NCBI RefSeq assembly: GCF_023554995.1
Contig: NZ_JAMJPK010000010.1
Location: 41,364 to 105,363 of the forward strand
DNA length: 64,000 bases
Reading direction: 5' to 3'
Origin: Halomonas gemina
GTDB taxonomy: Bacteria > Pseudomonadota > Gammaproteobacteria > Pseudomonadales > Halomonadaceae
Shown here in pieces: positions 19,723-27,492 of the stretch. Under the pieces are notes generated by a model that had not been told where the DNA came from, searched no databases, and saw only the letters and a list, made by a program, of their open reading frames with translations. The position numbers and the translations under genes were made by a program. The stretch's first letter is position 1. Each line of letters begins with the position of its first letter.

Positions 19723-19854
19723 TCAGCTGGCGGCATCCTGCACGGCTTCACCGCCCTGTTCGACGTCCTGGCCGGCGCCTTCCAGGGTATTGCACCCAGC
19801 CAGCAGGCCCGCGGTCATCAGCAGCATGAAGCTCATGGCGATCACTTTCTTCAT
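19723..19854 (-). CDS. Entericidin A/B family lipoprotein (copy 1)
   Basis: This is a 43-residue lipoprotein, MKKVIAMSFMLLMTAGLLAG then a lipidated Cys at residue 21 in the lipobox LLAGC. The mature peptide has only 23 residues and contains NTLEGAGQDVEQGGEAVQ, the entericidin amphipathic helix signature. AAGGAG lies eight bases upstream of the ATG. In E. coli, EcnA and EcnB act as antidote and bacteriolytic peptide; which role applies here cannot be told. It has a near-twin 103 bases upstream. Confidence 0.88.
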   Translation of the reverse strand: MKKVIAMSFMLLMTAGLLAGCNTLEGAGQDVEQGGEAVQDAAS

Positions 19855-19957
19855 GGCGTGTTCTCCTTAACGGGGTCAGGGGATCCATTCCTTGCCGTGA
19901 AGCAATGGCATCTCCAGCCTAGCAGCCATGGCGCTGACATGCCCAGGGGCCACAACG

Positions 19958-20089
19958 TCAGGAACTGGAGCGCTGGATCGCCTCGCCGCCCTCCTCGATG
20001 TCCTGGCCGGCCCCGCGGATGGTGTTGCAGCCACTCAGCAGCGACAGGGTGAAGAGTGAGACCAGGATCAGCGATATTATCCGTTTCAT
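19958..20089 (-). CDS. Entericidin A/B family lipoprotein (copy 2)
   Basis: This is a second 43-residue entericidin-like lipoprotein. The start MKRIISLILVSLFTLSLLSG is followed by Cys21 of the lipobox LLSGC, then NTIRGAGQDIEEGGEAIQ. It aligns without gaps to copy 1, with every mature-region motif kept but a charge difference (IRGAG for LEGAG; RSSS tail for DAAS). GAGG precedes the ATG. A longer upstream frame is rejected because it has no protein-like content. The tandem arrangement resembles ecnA-ecnB, but here both peptides have equal length. Confidence 0.88.
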   Translation of the reverse strand: MKRIISLILVSLFTLSLLSGCNTIRGAGQDIEEGGEAIQRSSS

Positions 20090-20175
20090 GATGGCTACCT
20101 CGTTGCCGTTCCCGATGTGGAACACAAGGGGTGTCTCCCTCAATCTAGCAGGTTCGGCGAGCGTGCCCAGTGGAG

Positions 20176-20922
20176 TCACCCCAGCAGCAGCCGCAGGATG
20201 ATCGCGAGGATCACCGCGATGGTCAGCCACTTGACGACGAAGGCCCCGCGCGGGCTCATGTTGACCTTCACCGCCAGCCAGGCTCCCAGCATGCTGCCGG
20301 CCGCCAGCACCAGGCCGTAGCCCCAGCGCACCTGGTCATTGGCCACGAAGATGGCCAGGGCCGGCAGGGTGTAGACCAGTATGATCAGCACCTTGAAGAC
20401 GTTCACCTGGGCCAAGTCGATCTTCAGCATGCGGTAGAGCACCACGATAAACAGGATGCCCACCCCGACCTGGATGAAGCCGCCATAGAGGCCGATGGCG
20501 AACATGGCGAGGTAGACCGCCGGCGTGAGGCGCTCCGGCGTCAGCGTGCGGGTCTCCAGGCGCGGCTGGGGCAGCAGCATCAGCAGTGCCGAGCAGGCCA
20601 TCACCGTGATCAGGATCGCCTCGAAGAGCGCATCTCCGGTCTGCAGGGCCAGCCAGGCGCCGAGCAGCGAGCCGACCACCGCCGGTACCGAGAGCCGCAG
20701 CGAGAGACCCAGGTAGCGGGCACCGGCACGGAAGAAGCTGGTCACCGCGGAGATGCTCTGCAGCGCGATCGAGACCCGGTTGGTGCCGTTGGCCGCCTGG
20801 GGTGGCAGCCCCAGGAACATCAGCAGTGGCAGGGTCAGCATCGAGCCCCCGGCGGAGAGCACATTGATGAAGCCGGCCAGGGTCCCGATGGCCAGCAGGG
20901 CAAGTGCCTCGAGCAGCGTCAT
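20176..20922 (-). CDS. TSUP family membrane permease (TauE/SafE-like)
   Basis: This is an inner-membrane permease of 248 residues with about eight helices, of the sulfite/organosulfonate exporter (TauE/SafE, DUF81) family. The repeat hallmarks are present: GTLAGFINVLSAGGSMLTLP near residue 13 and GLYGGFIQVGVGILFIVVL around residue 145. The start MTLLEAL is chosen because the upstream frame extension is unlikely and GGACG lies before this ATG. The substrate is unknown; family members export sulfite, sulfoacetate or related anions. It is divergent from the HIT gene. Confidence 0.88.
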   Translation of the reverse strand: MTLLEALALLAIGTLAGFINVLSAGGSMLTLPLLMFLGLPPQAANGTNRVSIALQSISAVTSFFRAGARYLGLSLRLSVPAVVGSLLGAWLALQTGDALFEAILITVMACSALLMLLPQPRLETRTLTPERLTPAVYLAMFAIGLYGGFIQVGVGILFIVVLYRMLKIDLAQVNVFKVLIILVYTLPALAIFVANDQVRWGYGLVLAAGSMLGAWLAVKVNMSPRGAFVVKWLTIAVILAIILRLLLG

Positions 20923-21059
20923 GACAGCGTCCGTTGTTGGCGGGTCGAGTAGGCCGCCCAGCATACCGGGGCAGTCCTGCCGGGGGAATCTGCCCGATAT
21001 CGGGCCGGGTGTGCCATGATGACGGATACAGGGACAGCCGACACGAAAGGAGGCCCGTG

Positions 21060-21494
21060 ATGTCGGATTTCGAACCCGATGCCCGTCTGGTAGCTGACAG
21101 CTACCCGGTCACCGAACTGCCGCTGTGCCAGCTGCGCCTGATGGACGATGCCCGCTTCCCCTGGCTGGTGCTGATACCGCGCCGCCTCGAGGTCAGCGAG
21201 GTGTTCCAGCTCGATGCCCCGGCCCAGCAGCAGCTGTGGCGGGAGGCCACCGCGGTCGGCAGGGCCATGCTGGATGCCCTGGGCGGCGACAAGCTCAACA
21301 TCGCCAGCCTCGGCAATGTCGTTGCCCAGCTGCATGTGCACGTCATCGTTCGGCGTCGCGAGGACGCCGCCTGGCCGGCGCCGGTGTGGGGCCATGGCCA
21401 GGCCGAGGCCTACGACCTGGACCGCCTGGCCGACCTGCGTGCCCGCATCCTGGCCGAGGTGGAGGGGCTGGACCTGACGCCGCCCGAAGGTTAA
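21060..21494 (+). CDS. HIT domain protein
   Basis: This is a cytosolic histidine-triad nucleotide hydrolase or transferase (144 residues). The catalytic motif reads QLHVHVIVRR around residues 93-102, fitting H-x-H-x-x-x-x-R, a variant in which the third triad His is replaced by Arg/Val; this variant is common in proteobacterial HIT proteins of this length. A very strong AAAGGAGG site six bases upstream fixes the ATG. Its stop codon shares the TTAA at 21491-21494 with the convergent NicO-type gene. The substrate is unknown. Confidence 0.87.
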   Translation: MSDFEPDARLVADSYPVTELPLCQLRLMDDARFPWLVLIPRRLEVSEVFQLDAPAQQQLWREATAVGRAMLDALGGDKLNIASLGNVVAQLHVHVIVRRREDAAWPAPVWGHGQAEAYDLDRLADLRARILAEVEGLDLTPPEG

Positions 21495-22522
21495 CCGCCG
21501 AAGGGGTGAGGCGCCGCATCCGGCGCTGCCGTCGCGCTGCGCGGCGGCGGCTCGCCCAGCAGCGGCGCGCTGGCCGGCTGGCCGACACCGGTCACGGTCA
21601 GCGACACCCCCAGGACCATGATGGCCAGCCCGCCTGCCAGGGCGGCCCAGCCGAGAAGGCGTCGAGCGTGTCGCGCCTGTCGCTGGCTGGCCAGGCGCCG
21701 CTCCGCCCAGCCCCGGGCGACCACGCTGGCCAGCGCCAGGGCCGAGACGGTCAATGCGGTGCCCAGCGACATCACCAGCACCGCCGCCACCCCGACCAGG
21801 AAGTTGCCCAGCAGGGTGGCCGCGCCCAGCAGCAGGACACCACCGCTGCAGGGGCGGATACCGATGGCCACCACCGTGGCCAGCGCCGTGCGCCAGTCCC
21901 CGGCGCGCTGCGGATCCACATGATGGTGCCCCCCGCAGCAATCGTTAGCCTGATCGTGGGCATAAACGTGGTGATGGGTATGCGCCTCGCCGGGAGCGGT
22001 TTCCGGCACGGCCGCGCTGGCGCGCAGCTGGCGGATGGCCCGCAGGCAGAGCCAGGCACCCACCAGGGTCACCATGAGGAAGCTCGCCTGCTCCACCCAG
22101 GCCACGCTGCCCATGGCCTGACGGGTCAGCCAGCCCAGGCCATGCACCAGCCCCACCACCAGGCCGATGGCCACCAGTCCCTGCAGCAATGAGGCAGCGA
22201 AGGAGAGGGCCAGGGCCCGACGGCGGGCACCGCCCTGGGAGAGCAGGTAGGTGGTCAGCACCGCCTTGCCGTGGCCGGGACCGGCGGCATGGAAGACGCC
22301 GTAGCCGAAGCTGATGCCGAGCAGGGTCGCCCAGGTGGCCGGCGAGGGCGCCCCGGAGAGCCCCGTGATGGCCAGGGTCAGTGCACGATGGAAGTCGCGC
22401 TGCCAGCCAACCAGCTGCAGGCTGAGCGCCTGAAGGGCCCCCTGAAACACCAGCTGCCAGGCCAGCAGGGCGAGCAGCAGCCCACCGGCCAGCCACGCCA
22501 GACGCTTGAGGGCTAGCGGCAC
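21491..22522 (-). CDS. Nickel/cobalt transporter, NicO family (RcnA-like)
   Basis: This is an inner-membrane transporter (343 residues, GTG start). It has two half-repeats with the family's metal-path motifs, FHAAGPGHGKAVLTTY near residue 75 and IGIRPCSGGVLLL near residue 225. Between them lies a His-rich cytoplasmic loop (HTHHHVYAHDQ, then CCGGHHHVD) that probably binds Ni, Co or Zn. GGGAGGT precedes the GTG, inside the upstream DUF1007 gene, with a 10-base overlap. A DUF1007 partner next to NicO is a common pairing. Export is more likely than import, by analogy with RcnA. Confidence 0.88.
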   Translation of the reverse strand: MPLALKRLAWLAGGLLLALLAWQLVFQGALQALSLQLVGWQRDFHRALTLAITGLSGAPSPATWATLLGISFGYGVFHAAGPGHGKAVLTTYLLSQGGARRRALALSFAASLLQGLVAIGLVVGLVHGLGWLTRQAMGSVAWVEQASFLMVTLVGAWLCLRAIRQLRASAAVPETAPGEAHTHHHVYAHDQANDCCGGHHHVDPQRAGDWRTALATVVAIGIRPCSGGVLLLGAATLLGNFLVGVAAVLVMSLGTALTVSALALASVVARGWAERRLASQRQARHARRLLGWAALAGGLAIMVLGVSLTVTGVGQPASAPLLGEPPPRSATAAPDAAPHPFGG

Positions 22523-23184
22523 GTGACCTCCCCCGTCTCGGCGAAGTGGCGCCCCAGGCCGGGCTCGCCCTCGTCATCGACGTCGAGCATGGCGGCCGCC
22601 ATGACCTTTTCGGGGTCCGGGTCGGCGGACAGGATACGCGTCTCGCAATCGAGTTCGCCACCCACCGCCAGGGCATCCGCGAGTGGCGTGTCACCCTCCG
22701 CCTCGTGGACGACCTCGATATAGTAGGTAGGATCGAATACCCGGTAGCGCAGGGTCTCTCCCGCCATTTCCAGCGGCTCGGCCAGCGGCAGCAGGAAGAC
22801 GAACTCGATCCGTCCGTCGCGCTCGAACACGGTATAGTCGTCGACCTCGCCGAGCCCGACTCTCTCGTCACCCCTCTGCAGTTCGGTGAAATAGCCCTGG
22901 GGGGAGAGGGTATCGCGCATCTCGCTGCCCAGCTGATCGAGGGCAGCCTCCAGCCCACCGCCCCCCTGTTCCCGCTCGAGCTCCTCGAGCAGCACCAGGC
23001 TGTAGAAGGGATCCAGGCGCCAGGATTGCTGGAGGGCTTCCAGCCGCCCCTCGCCATCGAGCACCAGGCGCATGCGCAGGTCGATCCAGCCGTGAGGGTG
23101 CGCCGCAGCCGCAAGCGGCAGCAGAAGGCCGGCGGCGAGGCAGAGCACACCGATCAGGCGAGGGGGCAATACGGACGGAAGCAT
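22513..23184 (-). CDS. DUF1007 family periplasmic protein
   Basis: This is an exported protein (223 residues from the start chosen here) with a signal peptide ending in LPLAAAA, followed by the family's hallmark HPHGWIDLRMRLVLD. The mature N-terminal HPH could bind metal. The rest is acidic and beta-rich: FDPTYYIEV near the centre and DCETRIL before an acidic stretch. The family regularly sits beside NicO metal transporters and probably serves as a periplasmic accessory subunit. I chose an ATG with AAGG six bases upstream; an ATG 18 bases further out (23202) is possible but lacks a good ribosome site. Confidence 0.82.
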   Translation of the reverse strand: MLPSVLPPRLIGVLCLAAGLLLPLAAAAHPHGWIDLRMRLVLDGEGRLEALQQSWRLDPFYSLVLLEELEREQGGGGLEAALDQLGSEMRDTLSPQGYFTELQRGDERVGLGEVDDYTVFERDGRIEFVFLLPLAEPLEMAGETLRYRVFDPTYYIEVVHEAEGDTPLADALAVGGELDCETRILSADPDPEKVMAAAMLDVDDEGEPGLGRHFAETGEVTCR

Positions 23185-23212
23185 CGGAGGCCTTGTCGTC
23201 ATCTGGGGGCGG

Positions 23213-23566
23213 TCAGGGTAACAGCCCCAGCCGCGATTGCAGATCGGTCAGCAGGGGGTCCAGCACGGTGGGTGGCAGAGGCCGCCCACCGCGGGTGGCG
23301 ATGAAGCTGATGCGACTGCCGTCTCCCTGGCCGGCCACACGCAGCGACACGCCGTAACCCGGCATCCGGCCCAGCACCGCCTCCAGGCGTCCCAGGTCGC
23401 CGTCGGCGTGGCGGATCACGTAGCCGCGCTCCATCAGCAGGTCCATGGCCTCGCGCAGGGTGGTCTCCGGCGTCGCCGCCAGGTGAATCTCGCGGGGCTC
23501 AGGCGGGGCCGGGGTGGCACAGCCGGCCAGCCAGGCGACCAGCAGGATGACGATGGGGGCTCTCAT
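23213..23566 (-). CDS. Small lipoprotein, paralogue of its upstream neighbour
   Basis: This is a 117-residue predicted lipoprotein: signal MRAPIVILLVAWLAG, then Cys16 in the lipobox WLAGC. The mature part contains TLREAMDLLMERGYVIRHAD followed by GDLGRLEAV, which closely parallels a segment of the gene upstream. It ends in a helix LLTDLQSRL. I do not recognise a named family; the fold may be a small alpha/beta module of the kind found in envelope lipoproteins. Its ATG overlaps the upstream stop by one base (TGATG), so the pair is translationally coupled. Confidence 0.75.
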   Translation of the reverse strand: MRAPIVILLVAWLAGCATPAPPEPREIHLAATPETTLREAMDLLMERGYVIRHADGDLGRLEAVLGRMPGYGVSLRVAGQGDGSRISFIATRGGRPLPPTVLDPLLTDLQSRLGLLP

Positions 23567-24102
23567 CACGGGGCCTCCTGGGCCGATACGGCCTCGATGG
23601 CATCGCGCAGCTCTCGGCAGAAGTCGGCATCGCTGGCACTGCGTGACTCGCGCAGCTCGCCTCGCCAGTCGAAGATGCGGATATCCCGGGACACCTGCAC
23701 CCGCTGCCTCCCCACCACCACCGAGACCCGCTCGATGCGGGTTGCCTCGTCGGTCACCGGCCCGATGCCGCCGCCGATGCCGAGCATCACGCCGGAAGCG
23801 ACATGGCCGCCGCTGCCGCCCAGCACGAAGCCGCCGAAGCGGGGCAGGCGTTCGACGCCATGGTCGTGATAGATGGTGTTGCGGGCGCGTTCGGCACTGA
23901 CCAGCCCCAGCGGCGCATCGGTGTGGCGCACCAGGAAGCCCTCCGCCTCCAGGGCCGTGACGGCCCTGGCCAGGCTGTCGCCGGGGCCGGCGAGCCAGCG
24001 GCACTCGGCGGCCGGGGCAGGCTCGGCCACCGGCAGGGTCGTCGGCGTCACCTGGCAGCCGGCCAGCGCCGCCGGCAGCAGCAACAGCAGCCATCTACGC
24101 AT
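23566..24102 (-). CDS. Lipoprotein of unknown function with a glycine-rich segment
   Basis: This is a 178-residue predicted lipoprotein: MRRWLLLLLPAALAG then Cys16 in the lipobox ALAGC. The mature region has SLARAVTALEAEGFLVRHTD followed by APLGLVSAER, matching the neighbour's repeat, and then a glycine-rich hydrophobic stretch around residues 90-115 (FGGFVLGGSGGHVASGVMLG, GGGIG), which resembles a glycine-zipper membrane segment. A VSRDIRIFD strand and a C-terminal helix follow. I do not recognise the family. It is divergent from the glycerate kinase gene and first in a two-gene operon. Confidence 0.75.
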   Translation of the reverse strand: MRRWLLLLLPAALAGCQVTPTTLPVAEPAPAAECRWLAGPGDSLARAVTALEAEGFLVRHTDAPLGLVSAERARNTIYHDHGVERLPRFGGFVLGGSGGHVASGVMLGIGGGIGPVTDEATRIERVSVVVGRQRVQVSRDIRIFDWRGELRESRSASDADFCRELRDAIEAVSAQEAP

Positions 24103-24229
24103 CGGAGGCTCTCCGCAAGGGGTCAGGAGCAGTCTACGCCGGAAGCCGGCGGGGATGAAGCGCCCCGGGGTTCTGTCCCGTGCCGGCGGGCGCTAAGCTG
24201 GAAACCCCTTCCATATGACGAGAGCGGCC

Positions 24230-25375
24230 ATGAAGATCCTGATCTGCCCGGACAGCTTCAAGGATGCCCTGCCCGCCGCCGATGCCGCGCGGGCCATCGC
24301 CTGCGGGGCGCGGCGCGCCGAGGCCGACATCGAGGCCCTGGAGTGCCCGCTGGCCGATGGCGGCGAGGGCAGCCTCGATGCGCTCCTGGCCGCCACCGGG
24401 GCCGAGCGGCGCTCGGCTGACGTCCACGACGCCCTGGGTCGGCCGGCCAGGGCCGACTGGGGCTGGCACGCCGCGAGTCGCACCGCCTACGTGGAGCTGG
24501 CCGAGGCCAGCGGCCTGCAGGCGCTGGCACCCGACGAGCGCACCGCCCTGCACAGCACCACCTTCGGCGTCGGCGAACTGATCCGCGAGGCCCTGGATGC
24601 CGGTGCCGAGCGCCTGCTGCTCACCCTCGGCGGCAGCGCCACCAATGACGGCGGGGCGGGGATGCTGACCGCCCTGGGGGCACGACTGCGTGACGGCGAG
24701 GGCCGCGACCTGGCCCCGGGCGGTGCCGCCCTCGCCGACCTGACCGAGCTCGACCTGCAGCGCCTCGACCCGCGCCTGGCCGGCCTGAGGGTCGAGACGG
24801 CGGTGGACGTAGACAACCCGCTGCTGGGCGAGCGCGGCGCCAGTGCGGTCTTCGGCCCCCAGAAGGGCGCCTCGCCGGACGAGGTGGCGCGACTCGATGC
24901 CGCCCTGGCCCGTTTCGCCGACGTCACCGCTGCGACCCTGGGCCAGGATCATCGCGACCTGCCCGGGGCCGGCGCCGCCGGGGGCATGGGCTTTGCCGCC
25001 CGGGCCTTCCTCGCCGCAGAGCTGCGCCCCGGTATCGAGCTGGTGATGGCCCAGGCCGGCGTCGAGGCCCTGCTGGCGGGCGCCGACCTGGTGATCACCG
25101 GCGAGGGCCAGCTCGATGGCCAGAGCCTGGCCGGCAAGACCCCGGTGGGCGTGGCCCGGCTGGCCCACCGGCACGACGTGCCGGTGGTGGTGCTGGCCGG
25201 GCGGCTGGCACCGGGCTGGCAGGCCGCCTTCGACGAGGGCGTCACCGCGGCCTTCGCCCTGGCCGATGGCCCCATGGCGCTCGACGAGGCCCTCGCGCGC
25301 TGCGCCGAGCTGCTGGCCGACCGCACCGAGGGCCTGGTGCGGCTCTGGGTCGCACTGGCCGGCCGTCGGCCTTGA
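24230..25375 (+). CDS. Glycerate 2-kinase (GlxK/GarK type)
   Basis: This is a cytosolic kinase of the bacterial type (381 residues, family about 380) that phosphorylates D-glycerate, feeding glyoxylate or sugar-acid carbon into glycolysis. The sequence opens with MKILICPDSFKDALPA, diagnostic for the family, and contains ECPLADGGEGSLDALL near residue 43, LGGSATNDGGAGML near residue 136 and VITGEGQLDGQSLAGKTP around residue 290. An in-frame ATG five codons earlier is less likely because GAGAG lies before the chosen ATG. It stands alone; no glyoxylate carboligase or tartronate genes are adjacent. Confidence 0.94.
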   Translation: MKILICPDSFKDALPAADAARAIACGARRAEADIEALECPLADGGEGSLDALLAATGAERRSADVHDALGRPARADWGWHAASRTAYVELAEASGLQALAPDERTALHSTTFGVGELIREALDAGAERLLLTLGGSATNDGGAGMLTALGARLRDGEGRDLAPGGAALADLTELDLQRLDPRLAGLRVETAVDVDNPLLGERGASAVFGPQKGASPDEVARLDAALARFADVTAATLGQDHRDLPGAGAAGGMGFAARAFLAAELRPGIELVMAQAGVEALLAGADLVITGEGQLDGQSLAGKTPVGVARLAHRHDVPVVVLAGRLAPGWQAAFDEGVTAAFALADGPMALDEALARCAELLADRTEGLVRLWVALAGRRP

Positions 25376-25494
25376 AGAGTGCGTCCGACACCCGCATGTC
25401 ATGGACATCGGCTATGGTGGCCATGGCGACAATTGACTTATCCACCGCCGGCGGACGAATTACCCTACCTGCATCGCGATCAAGGAGGCATTGC

Positions 25495-25968
25495 ATGAGC
25501 GACACCAATACCATCGGCCTGCACGAGGCCAGCGCCAGCCAGCTGGCCGAGAAGCTCAACGAGCTGCTGGCCAACTACCAGATCTTCTACATGAACGTGC
25601 GCGGCTACCACTGGAACGTGAAGGGCCGCCAGTTCTTCCAGCTCCACGAGAAGTTCGAGGAGTTCTACACCGACCTGCTGACCAAGGTCGATGAAGTCGC
25701 CGAGCGCATCCTTACCCTGGGCCACCAGCCGGTGCACGCCTACAGCGACTACGTGAAGATCGCCAGGATCCAGGAGGACAAGAACGTCCACGATGGCGAG
25801 ACCTGCGTGCGCGGCGTGCTCCAGGGCTACCAGACCCTGATCGAGCTGCAGCGCGAGCTGCTCTCGCTGGCCTCGGATGCCGACGACGAGGGCACCGCTG
25901 CCCAGGCCGGCGACTATATCCGCGAGCAAGAGAAGACCGTGTGGATGCTGGGCGCCTACCTCGGCTGA
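25495..25968 (+). CDS. dps: Dps family DNA-protection/ferritin-like protein
   Basis: This is a mini-ferritin (157 residues) that oxidises and stores iron and shields DNA under starvation and peroxide stress, assembling as a dodecamer. The intersubunit ferroxidase residues are visible: His39 in YHWNVKG, His51 in LHEKFEEFY, and Asp66 and Glu70 in KVDEVAER. AAGGAGG with ideal spacing fixes the ATG. A TTGACT -35-like box at 25433-25438 lies upstream, but I see no good -10 at standard spacing, so stationary-phase or OxyR control is plausible but unproven. A strong terminator follows. Confidence 0.95.
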   Translation: MSDTNTIGLHEASASQLAEKLNELLANYQIFYMNVRGYHWNVKGRQFFQLHEKFEEFYTDLLTKVDEVAERILTLGHQPVHAYSDYVKIARIQEDKNVHDGETCVRGVLQGYQTLIELQRELLSLASDADDEGTAAQAGDYIREQEKTVWMLGAYLG

Positions 25969-25995
25969 TCCCCGCTACCGTAGACACCGCAACAT

Positions 25996-26025
25996 GACGA
26001 CGCCGCCCCTCGGGGCGGCGTCGTC
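25996..26025. terminator. Bidirectional terminator between dps and rmuC
   Basis: This is a 14-bp perfect inverted repeat, GACGACGCCGCCCC / GGGGCGGCGTCGTC, with a two-base centre. It is followed by GTTG and lies between two convergent genes. Confidence 0.65.
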
Positions 26026-26054
26026 GTTGCAGGAACAGTCGGCCGACCCGGGAC

Positions 26055-27470
26055 TCAGTAAGGCCCCATGGCCTCGTCGTCCGTGTCGTCCTCTCCCCCG
26101 GCGGCACGCACCAGCTCCGTCGGCAACGGCTTCTTCATGCGCACCCCCAGGCGCTGCAGCTCGGTGGCCTGGGCCACCAGGCTGCCCTGCCCGCTGGAGA
26201 GCCGCCCCATGGCCCGGCGATGGCTCTCGCCCGCCCGTTCCAGGTGACGCCCGACCTCCTCGAGGCTCTCGACGAAGCCGGAGAACTTGGCCAGCAGCTT
26301 CTCGGCCCGGTCGCCGATCAGGCGCGCGTTCTCGTTCTGGCGCTCCAGGCTCCACAGGCCGGCCACGGTGCGCAGGCTGGCCAGCAGGGTGGTCGGGGTG
26401 ACCACCACGACCTGGCGGTCGAAGGCCTCCTGGAAGAGCGAGGGGTCGCGCTCGAAGGCGGCGGCGAAGGCCGGCTCCACCGGCACGAAGAGGAACACGA
26501 AGTCCGGCGAATTGAGCCCCGGCAGCGCCGGGTAGTCCTTGCCCGAGAGGCCGGCGACATGGCCGCGCAGCGACTGCAGGTGGGCCTTCATGGCCGCCTC
26601 GCGCTCGGCCTCGTCCTCAGCGTTGACCACCCGGGTCCAGGCCACCAGCGACACCTTGGCGTCGACGATCAGGTGGCGGTCGTCGGGCAGGTAGATCACC
26701 GCATCGGGGCGCTGGCGCCCCTGCTCCCCCTGCAGCGAGACCTCGCGACGATACTCGATATCGCGGCGCAGGCCGCTGCGCTCGAGCACGGTCTCGAGCA
26801 TCAGCTCGCCCCAGTGGCCCTGCGCCTTCTGGTCGCCCTTGAGGGCTCGGGCGAGGCCCGCGGCCTCCTCGCCGAGACGGGCGTTGAGCCCGGCGAGCTG
26901 TTCGAGCTGCGCCTTGAGGGAGCCGCTGTCGCGGCTCTGCTGACCATGCAGCTCCTCGACCCGGCGTCGAAACTGGTCGACCTGCTCGCGGAAGGGGCGC
27001 AGCAGGGCCTCCAGGCTGTCGCGACTCTGTACCGAGAAGGCCTGCTGGCGCTCCTCGAAGATGCGACCGGCAAGCTGGCGGAACTCCTCCTTGAGCCGCT
27101 CCCGGGCCTCCTCGAGAAGGGCCAGCTGCTCGCGGTGACGCAGCGCCATCTGCTCCTGCTCGGTCTCCAGCCGGGCGGCCTGCTCGCGCCGTTCGGCCAG
27201 TCGGTCGCGGGTCCCGGAAAGCTCGGCCTCCAGGGCGGCCAGCCGCTCGCGGCTGCCATCCAGCTGCGCATCGCTCTGGGCCAGCTCCTGCTCCAGGCGC
27301 CGCACGCTGGCCTCGCCCTCGGCGCGCTCCTGCTCCCGGACGCGGAGGCGTGCCTCGGCCGCGACCAGGCGCCTTCGCCAGGACAGCCCCGCCCAGGTCA
27401 TCGCCAGCAGCAGCCCGGCCAGCCCCCAGGCCAGCCAGGCCGGCGCGGGCCCTTGCAGCAGTTCGTTCAT
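26055..27470 (-). CDS. rmuC: DNA recombination protein RmuC
   Basis: RmuC is a predicted nuclease-fold protein that limits DNA inversions at short inverted repeats. The 471-residue protein has one N-terminal membrane helix (WLAWGLAGLLLAMTW), a long charged coiled coil over about residues 35-200, and then the RmuC core. The core contains GHWGELMLETVLERSGL, PDAVIYLPDDRHLIVDAKVS (PD-(D/E)xK-like acidic and Lys residues) and VVVVTPTTLLASLRTVAGLW. The start MNELLQ is chosen over a longer frame; an adjacent GTG one codon earlier is also possible. It lies 22 bases downstream of pepD. Confidence 0.93.
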   Translation of the reverse strand: MNELLQGPAPAWLAWGLAGLLLAMTWAGLSWRRRLVAAEARLRVREQERAEGEASVRRLEQELAQSDAQLDGSRERLAALEAELSGTRDRLAERREQAARLETEQEQMALRHREQLALLEEARERLKEEFRQLAGRIFEERQQAFSVQSRDSLEALLRPFREQVDQFRRRVEELHGQQSRDSGSLKAQLEQLAGLNARLGEEAAGLARALKGDQKAQGHWGELMLETVLERSGLRRDIEYRREVSLQGEQGRQRPDAVIYLPDDRHLIVDAKVSLVAWTRVVNAEDEAEREAAMKAHLQSLRGHVAGLSGKDYPALPGLNSPDFVFLFVPVEPAFAAAFERDPSLFQEAFDRQVVVVTPTTLLASLRTVAGLWSLERQNENARLIGDRAEKLLAKFSGFVESLEEVGRHLERAGESHRRAMGRLSSGQGSLVAQATELQRLGVRMKKPLPTELVRAAGGEDDTDDEAMGPY

Positions 27471-27492
27471 CACGGTCTCGACTGTGAAGAGA

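Noticed and set aside
25433..25462. A full sigma-70 promoter for dps
   Set aside because: TTGACT is a good -35 box, but no acceptable -10 hexamer lies 16-18 bases downstream, so only the -35-like box is mentioned.
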